A DNA stretch of 9,874 bases, taken from assembly GCA_024278285.1 (NCBI GenBank), contig JAJRTM010000394.1, positions 1-9,874 on the forward strand, read 5' to 3'. The notes under the pieces were generated by a model that saw nothing but the letters and a program-made list of their open reading frames with translations, was not told the DNA's origin and did not search any database. Origin of the DNA: Planctomycetota bacterium. GTDB lineage: Bacteria > Planctomycetota > Planctomycetia > Planctomycetales > Planctomycetaceae. The translations under genes were made by a program, and so were the position numbers. Positions 6,500 through 9,874 of this stretch are shown one piece after another (position 1 is the first letter of the stretch; the number at the start of each line of letters is the position of its first letter).

Positions 6500-7108
6500 A
6501 TGTCAAACGATCCCAAATTAGTAGCAGAACCTCGAACGAGTGCAGGAACATCGGCGGCACGTAAGCTGAGAAAAACTGGTCGGACTCCGGGGAACATCTA
6601 CGGTCACAAGCAAGATTCGATTGCGTTTTCCATTAATAACGACGTTTTAATTCCAATTTTGAAAACTGGTCATAAAGTGGTTGATTTCGAATTGGACGGC
6701 AAGCAGGAAAAAGCGATTATTCAGGATGTCCAGTGGGATACTTTTTCAAAATACATCCAGCACTTTGATTTACTGCGAGTCGATGCTGACGAACGCGTTC
6801 ATGTAGAAGTTGCCCTTTCCTTGAAAGGGACATCGCCAGGAGTTATTGGCGGTGGTATTCTTGAACAGACCCGGCATTCAATTCCTGTTGATTGCCCCGT
6901 TATTCGCCTTCCAGATAAAATTGAAGTCCGTATTGGTGCTTTGGAACTGGGGGAAAGTATTCACGTCAGTGACTTGGAACTTCCTCCTGAAGTAACCACA
7001 TCTCTTCCACCAGGGGAAGTATTGATTCACGTTGTGATTCCTAAAAAAGGCGTCGAACTGGAAGAAGAAGAGGCAGCCGAGGGCGAAGCAACACCTGCTG
7101 CTGAGTAA
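6500..7108 (+). CDS. rplY: 50S ribosomal protein L25/general stress protein Ctc (bL25, long form)
   Basis: The 202-residue product is the two-domain CTC/TL5 form of bL25, which binds 5S rRNA in the large subunit. The N-terminal domain shows the family start RTSAGTSAARKLRKTGRTPG followed by NIYG (residues 12-35). A second typical segment, IQDVQWDTFSKYIQHFDLLRV (about 73-93), gives His88 and Asp90. The TL5-type beta domain spans about 95-185 and includes GVIGGGILEQTRH and the PDKIEVRI stretch. An acidic Glu/Ala tail ends the protein. ATG at 6500 is preceded only by a weak AAGAG (6487-6491). It leads the housekeeping cluster, 58 nt before pth; rplY next to pth is a widespread arrangement. Confidence 0.95.
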   Translation: MSNDPKLVAEPRTSAGTSAARKLRKTGRTPGNIYGHKQDSIAFSINNDVLIPILKTGHKVVDFELDGKQEKAIIQDVQWDTFSKYIQHFDLLRVDADERVHVEVALSLKGTSPGVIGGGILEQTRHSIPVDCPVIRLPDKIEVRIGALELGESIHVSDLELPPEVTTSLPPGEVLIHVVIPKKGVELEEEEAAEGEATPAAE

Positions 7109-7166
7109 CCTTGAGAGGTTCCTTTAGTGAATGTTTCTTCGTAAATTTATGCGACAGAGTTTTTTT

Positions 7167-7733
7167 ATGAGAGTGATTGTTGGTCTTGGAAATCCTGGGA
7201 GGCGGTACCAGGGAACCAGGCACAATATCGGCTTTGATGTCCTTAAAGAGCTGGCAACACGCCATCAGGCTAGTTTGTCTACCTTGGCACACGAGGCGGA
7301 AATCAGGGAAATCAATCTCAACGGCGAGAAAACACTTCTTGTCGCTCCGCAGACTTACATGAATTTAAGTGGACGTTCGGTCGGTTCACTGGTTCGATTT
7401 TACAAACTGCCGGTTGATCAGATAATTGTTGTCTGCGATGACCTCAATCTTCCACCCGGAAAACTTCGGTTTCGGGCCAGTGGTTCTTCCGGGGGGCAAA
7501 AAGGATTAAAAGACATCATCAATCATCTTGGAACTGAAGAGGTTCCGCGATTGAGAGTTGGCATCGGGCGTGCTAACGGGAAAATGGATACTTCCAGTTA
7601 TGTTCTTCAAAAAACAGGAAAAGAGGATCAGGAAGAAATGGCTCATGCGGTCCAACAGGCGGCAGATGGGCTTGAAGCCTGGGTAAAAGAAGGAATTGAG
7701 CCTGCCATGAATCGATTTAATGTCAACAAATAA
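7167..7733 (+). CDS. pth: Peptidyl-tRNA hydrolase
   Basis: Pth cleaves the ester bond of peptidyl-tRNAs released from stalled ribosomes and recycles the tRNA. The start is set at ATG 7167, giving MRVIVGLGNPG, the standard N-terminus. Longer in-frame starts at 7131 and 7149 would add residues not found in the family. In the 188-residue product the key residues are present: Asn9 (GLGNPG), catalytic His19 in GTRHNIGF, Asn66 in QTYMN, and Asp92 in VVCDDLNLPPG, matching E. coli Asn10, His20, Asn68 and Asp93. GSSGGQKGLKDII (about 107-119) is the second signature. The upstream GAGAGG (7113-7118) is far from this start; a short AGAG at 7156-7159 is nearer. Length is normal. Confidence 0.96.
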   Translation: MRVIVGLGNPGRRYQGTRHNIGFDVLKELATRHQASLSTLAHEAEIREINLNGEKTLLVAPQTYMNLSGRSVGSLVRFYKLPVDQIIVVCDDLNLPPGKLRFRASGSSGGQKGLKDIINHLGTEEVPRLRVGIGRANGKMDTSSYVLQKTGKEDQEEMAHAVQQAADGLEAWVKEGIEPAMNRFNVNK

Positions 7734-7750
7734 CACTGTTTTTTGTTGAC
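7722..7750 (+). repeat. Inverted repeat spanning the pth stop codon
   Basis: GTCAACAAA (7722-7730) and TTTGTTGAC (7742-7750) are perfect 9-bp arms around an 11-nt loop that contains the pth TAA. A T-run lies within the loop and right arm rather than after the stem, so this is not a standard terminator. It may protect or process the mRNA, or be chance in AT-rich DNA. Confidence 0.3.
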
Positions 7751-7985
7751 TGGTCTGAAATTCGGGCTCTCACCAGATTAATAGGCGATTTCAGTCTAAA
7801 TTTGGCGTTGATAATTGTAATAATCTGCCAGAATGTTAGTCTTACGCTCTGGCTTGTTTGAAATCATTCTTGTGAGACTATTTTTACGCTGTGCTGAGTC
7901 GCTGCGTTTACTGATATTTTGTTTGAAACTGAAGCATCCATTGCAGAGGAAATTCTCGGCGTGGGTTTTGATGGGGAGATGGAAG
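7751..7985 (+). other. Long untranslated interval upstream of rpsF with a stem-loop
   Basis: With rpsF starting at 7986, a 252-nt gap follows pth. It holds a perfect 6-bp stem (GCCAGA 7827-7832, TCTGGC 7848-7853) around a 15-nt loop. It also holds a distant CTGAAAT/ATTTCAG pair (about 7756-7795). The rpsF frame is open through part of this stretch, but that translation is not S6-like. No clear promoter was found. A regulatory leader is possible but not demonstrated. Confidence 0.3.
7973..7978 (+). promoter_or_regulatory. Ribosome binding site that decides the rpsF start
   Basis: GGGGAG lies 7 nt before TTG at 7986. Translation from that TTG gives MALRNYEIMF, which aligns with the normal N-terminus of S6. 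The ATG at 7971 overlaps this site and would add MGRWK. Confidence 0.6.
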
Positions 7986-8465
7986 TTGGCACTTCGTAAT
8001 TATGAAATCATGTTTCTGCTTGATAGCGGAAAATATGCAACCGATCCAAATGGCGTTACCGATGCTGTTAATGTCATCTTAGATAAAATTGGCGCAGAAG
8101 TCGTTGCTGCACGTCCGTGGATGGATGGCAAACTGGCTTACGAAATTGAAGGACACCGCAAAGGGCTGCACTATTTGGTTTACGCCAAAGCAGATAGCGG
8201 AAATGTCCAAAAGCTGCAACGCTTGTGCAAACTAAGTGATGTTGTTTTACGACACCTTTGCATTTTGCCGCCAGATCAATTATTCGACTTGATGGCTGCC
8301 GCATTGACAGAGCCTGAAGCAGCCCCGGCATCTGAAGAAGGTGAAGAAGCGGGCAAAAGCGAAGAAACCGGCAAAGGCGAAGAAGCGACCAAAGGCAAGG
8401 TTGCTGCGGAAAGTGAAACGACCGCAGAAAATACCAGCACCGAGGAAACAACCGTCTCGAATTAA
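7986..8465 (+). CDS. rpsF: 30S ribosomal protein S6 (bS6), TTG start, acidic tail
   Basis: S6 is a ferredoxin-like-fold protein that binds 16S rRNA with S18 in the small-subunit platform. From the TTG at 7986 (ATG 7971 is the alternative) the product is 159 residues. It begins ALRNYEIMFLLDSGKYATD and contains the family's middle segment RPWMDGKLAYEIEGHRKGLHY, where other S6 proteins have W-G-x-R-x-L-A-Y-x-I. A later KLSDVVLRHLCIL matches the S6 segment FRFNDAVIRSMVM in position. The S6 fold ends near residue 105. The remaining 50 residues are Glu/Lys/Thr-rich and repetitive (EEGEEAGKSEETGKGEEATKGK-type, in short units), so this is longer than the usual 95-135. Such tails are known to vary. 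Its binding partner S18 is not encoded next to it here. Confidence 0.93.
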   Translation: MALRNYEIMFLLDSGKYATDPNGVTDAVNVILDKIGAEVVAARPWMDGKLAYEIEGHRKGLHYLVYAKADSGNVQKLQRLCKLSDVVLRHLCILPPDQLFDLMAAALTEPEAAPASEEGEEAGKSEETGKGEEATKGKVAAESETTAENTSTEETTVSN

Positions 8466-8503
8466 GTCGAAGTCTCGAATTCGAGTTTCATTAAACAGGA
8501 CAG

Positions 8504-8517
8504 GGGAATTTATTCCC
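8504..8517 (+). repeat. Small hairpin between rpsF and ssb
   Basis: GGGAA, loop TTTA, TTCCC lies in the 84-nt gap, preceded by the palindrome CTCGAATTCGAG (8474-8485). GTCTCGAATT occurs twice, 18 nt apart (8454-8463 and 8472-8481), the first copy covering the rpsF stop region. No T-run follows, so read-through into ssb is expected. Confidence 0.3.
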
Positions 8518-8549
8518 TTACATGTTCTACAGGATGTGGGAGTTGTGCA

Positions 8550-9095
8550 ATGGCCAGTTATAATCGAGTAATCCTTGTGGGGAATCTGACCCGTGACCCG
8601 CAAGTTCGTTATATTTCCAACGGTAAAGCCGTTTGTGAAATTGGCCTTGCCGTGAGTCATCAGTGGTTCGATAAACAATCAAATACTCGCAAAGAAGAAA
8701 CAACTTTTGTTGATATCACTTTGTGGGGACGCACTGCCGAAGTCGCTGGAGAATATCTTTCCAAAGGACGCCCCGTTTTAATCGAAGGTCGCCTGCAACT
8801 TGACCAGTGGCAGGATAAAACAACCGGAGACAAGCGGAGCAAGTTACGGGTTGTCTGCGACAGTATGCAAATGCTTGGTTCACGAGGTGATGGCGGTGGC
8901 GGCGGCGGCGGTAATCAAGGTGGCTCACAACAGCAGCCTCAACAATCTCCTCAGCAATCTTCAGCACCGCAACAACAACCTCAGCACCAACAATCTGGTG
9001 GATCTTCTGAGCCGCCAGCCGCCTCAAACGAAATGCCTCCCTCACCTGTCGATTCATTCTACGACAGCCCACCGGGAGAAGATGTTCCGTTTTAG
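8550..9095 (+). CDS. ssb: Single-stranded DNA-binding protein
   Basis: SSB coats single-stranded DNA during replication, repair and recombination, and recruits partners through its C-terminal tip. The 181-residue product has the OB fold at about 4-110, starting NRVILVGNLTRDPQVRY. The DNA-stacking aromatics correspond to W39, F53, W59 and W87 (E. coli W40, W54, F60 and W88). A flexible linker follows: a run of seven glycines near 115-121, then a Gln/Ser/Pro-rich stretch to about 165. The tip is GEDVPF, close to the canonical DDIPF but with Gly-Glu before the Asp. GGGAG (8537-8541) is 8 nt upstream of the ATG. A place between rpsF and rplI is typical of bacterial ssb genes in this neighbourhood. 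Confidence 0.97.
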   Translation: MASYNRVILVGNLTRDPQVRYISNGKAVCEIGLAVSHQWFDKQSNTRKEETTFVDITLWGRTAEVAGEYLSKGRPVLIEGRLQLDQWQDKTTGDKRSKLRVVCDSMQMLGSRGDGGGGGGGNQGGSQQQPQQSPQQSSAPQQQPQHQQSGGSSEPPAASNEMPPSPVDSFYDSPPGEDVPF

Positions 9096-9186
9096 TGGAA
9101 TAGTCATTCAACTCAAGTTCATATCATTCAATACGCTCTGATTACGGGCATCGAATAGTTTTATCGTTTTGCGATTTTATAGTTTT

Positions 9187-9194
9187 GAAGGTGG
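9187..9194 (+). promoter_or_regulatory. Ribosome binding site deciding the rplI start
   Basis: GAAGGTGG ends 4 nt before the ATG at 9199 and favours it over the TTG at 9169, which would place this site inside the coding region. Confidence 0.6.
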
Positions 9195-9198
9195 AATA

Positions 9199-9711
9199 AT
9201 GGTTCGTCAGGTTCAACGTAAAACAGTTTACTCCCCTCGTACCAAGGGAGCGGTCGAATTAATGCTCGCCGAAAATGTCTCCAATCTTGGGAAACAGGGA
9301 CAGATTGTACGGGTGAAGCCCGGCTTTGCGAGGAATTATCTTCTTCCTCAAGGATTGGCAACAATCGCGACTGAAGAGAATAAAAAAGCAGTCGAAGATC
9401 ACCGTGCTGCCTTGGTTGAGTTGAACAAGAAGCGCAAAGGCAACGCCAAGAAACTTGCAGACGAAGTTGGCAAATACTCTGTTACTTTGGATGCAAATGC
9501 AAACTCCGAAGGGCACTTGTACGGTTCCATCCTTGCTGGTGATATCAGCAAAGCTCTTATCGAAGCCGGGTACAATGTTCAACCAGAGCATATTTTCCTG
9601 GAAGGTCCATTGAAAGAGCTTGGCATGTACACGGTCAAGTTGAAACTGCACGAGAGCATCGCCTCTGAAGTCAAAGTCTGGATTGTTCCTGCCACTGCCA
9701 GCAGCAAGTAA
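9199..9711 (+). CDS. rplI: 50S ribosomal protein L9 (bL9) with N-terminal extension
   Basis: L9 binds domain V of 23S rRNA with its N-terminal domain and projects a second domain from the ribosome on a long helix. In the 170-residue product the L9 signature G-x2-G-x4-V-x2-G-F-x2-N-Y-L-x3-G-x-A-x3-T is matched exactly at residues 31-58. A charged helix follows (about 58-93), then a C-terminal domain with GHLYGSIL and an ending around KVWIVP. About 18 residues, rich in Arg/Lys, precede the point where E. coli L9 begins. I believe this extension is common in planctomycete L9 proteins, but I could not check. It is the last gene of the cluster, 103 nt after ssb, with no rpsR between. Confidence 0.95.
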   Translation: MVRQVQRKTVYSPRTKGAVELMLAENVSNLGKQGQIVRVKPGFARNYLLPQGLATIATEENKKAVEDHRAALVELNKKRKGNAKKLADEVGKYSVTLDANANSEGHLYGSILAGDISKALIEAGYNVQPEHIFLEGPLKELGMYTVKLKLHESIASEVKVWIVPATASSK

Positions 9712-9723
9712 CATCGTTACAGG

Positions 9724-9755
9724 CAGAACTGGTGGAATCACAGTTCTGAACTGTG
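9724..9755 (+). repeat. Alternative hairpins downstream of rplI
   Basis: CAGAACTG (9724-9731) can pair with CAGTTCTG (9741-9748). The latter overlaps a second perfect stem, CACAGTT-CTG-AACTGTG (9739-9755). The two pairings exclude each other. Only TTACATTT follows, so either would be a weak terminator; the stronger one lies about 50 nt on. Confidence 0.35.
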
Positions 9756-9806
9756 TTACATTTCTGCACGGTGTTTGTGTTTGATGATTCATCAAAAAGT
9801 AGTATA

Positions 9807-9843
9807 ACGGATGCCGGGGTTTCAACCGGTGTCCGTCTTTTAT
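9807..9843 (+). terminator. Intrinsic terminator of the ribosomal-protein cluster
   Basis: ACGGATGCCGG (9807-9817) pairs over 11 bp, with two G-U wobbles, with CCGGTGTCCGT (9826-9836) around an 8-nt loop. CTTTTAT follows. A GC-rich stem plus T-tract about 95 nt after the rplI stop is a convincing rho-independent terminator and marks the end of the cluster. Confidence 0.72.
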
Positions 9844-9874
9844 GCGCCCGGCAACAGGATGAATCTTTGTCTGA

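Noticed and set aside
7131..7166. Longer N-terminus for Pth from ATG 7131
   Set aside because: The extra residues (MFLRKFMRQSFF) have no counterpart in Pth, whose conserved N-terminus begins exactly at 7167.
7734..7985. S6:S18-binding leader RNA upstream of rpsF
   Set aside because: The known motif depends on an unpaired CCG next to a helix. No CCG trinucleotide occurs on the plus strand of this interval.
8074..8451. Long antisense frames across rpsF, ssb and rplI
   Set aside because: They are shadows of clearly identified genes, with low-complexity or Cys/Leu/Arg-rich translations and no start signals.
9781..9808. Promoter-like TTGATG-16 bp-TATAAC just before the terminator
   Set aside because: Transcription would start inside the terminator stem. 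TTGATG is also part of a TTTGATG/CATCAAA hairpin (9780-9796). Possible only if a downstream gene exists, which cannot be seen here.

Overview
The window looks like chromosomal DNA of a planctomycete. The best evidence is a DUF1559 protein with an N-terminal prepilin signal and a C-terminal H-X9-DG motif, a family strongly expanded in Planctomycetes. Supporting signs are a planctomycete-style GspF/pseudopilin cassette and an L9 with an N-terminal extension. I cannot name a genus from sequence alone.

Left part (about 1-4113, plus strand): a type II secretion/type IV pilus-like cassette. It holds a GspF-family inner-membrane platform protein, then three small prepilin-like genes resembling GspI, GspJ and GspK. 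These three are coupled by two ATGA start/stop overlaps. A DUF1559 pseudopilin-like gene follows. The ATPase, secretin, prepilin peptidase and a clear major pseudopilin are not in the window and may lie to the left.

Repeats are concentrated here. All three loci (1308-1635, 3033-3107, 4210-4277) are inverted pairs of hairpins that begin with GTAG on each strand, as in REP/BIME elements mobilised in trans by RAYT-type Y1 transposases. The large one also carries a nested, head-to-head duplicated palindrome module. The DUF1559 gene is bracketed by two of the elements.

Middle (4300-5973, minus strand): one gene for a large exported protein with a signal peptide, a proline-rich segment and an apparently duplicated domain motif. 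Its function is unknown. A 526-bp divergent intergenic region (5974-6499) holds two adjacent perfect dyads next to this gene's start and a good sigma-70-like promoter facing right.

Right part (6500-9711, plus strand): a translation/DNA-binding housekeeping cluster, rplY(ctc)-pth-rpsF-ssb-rplI, ending at a convincing intrinsic terminator (9807-9843). The usual rpsR (S18) is absent between ssb and rplI. The pth, rpsF and rplI starts, and that of the exported protein, are set downstream of the longest reading frame on the basis of family N-termini and Shine-Dalgarno sites.

No CRISPR array, tRNA, rRNA, integrase or transposase gene is seen. Most of the window is ordinary. The repeat architecture and the unknown exported protein are the parts most worth a second look.
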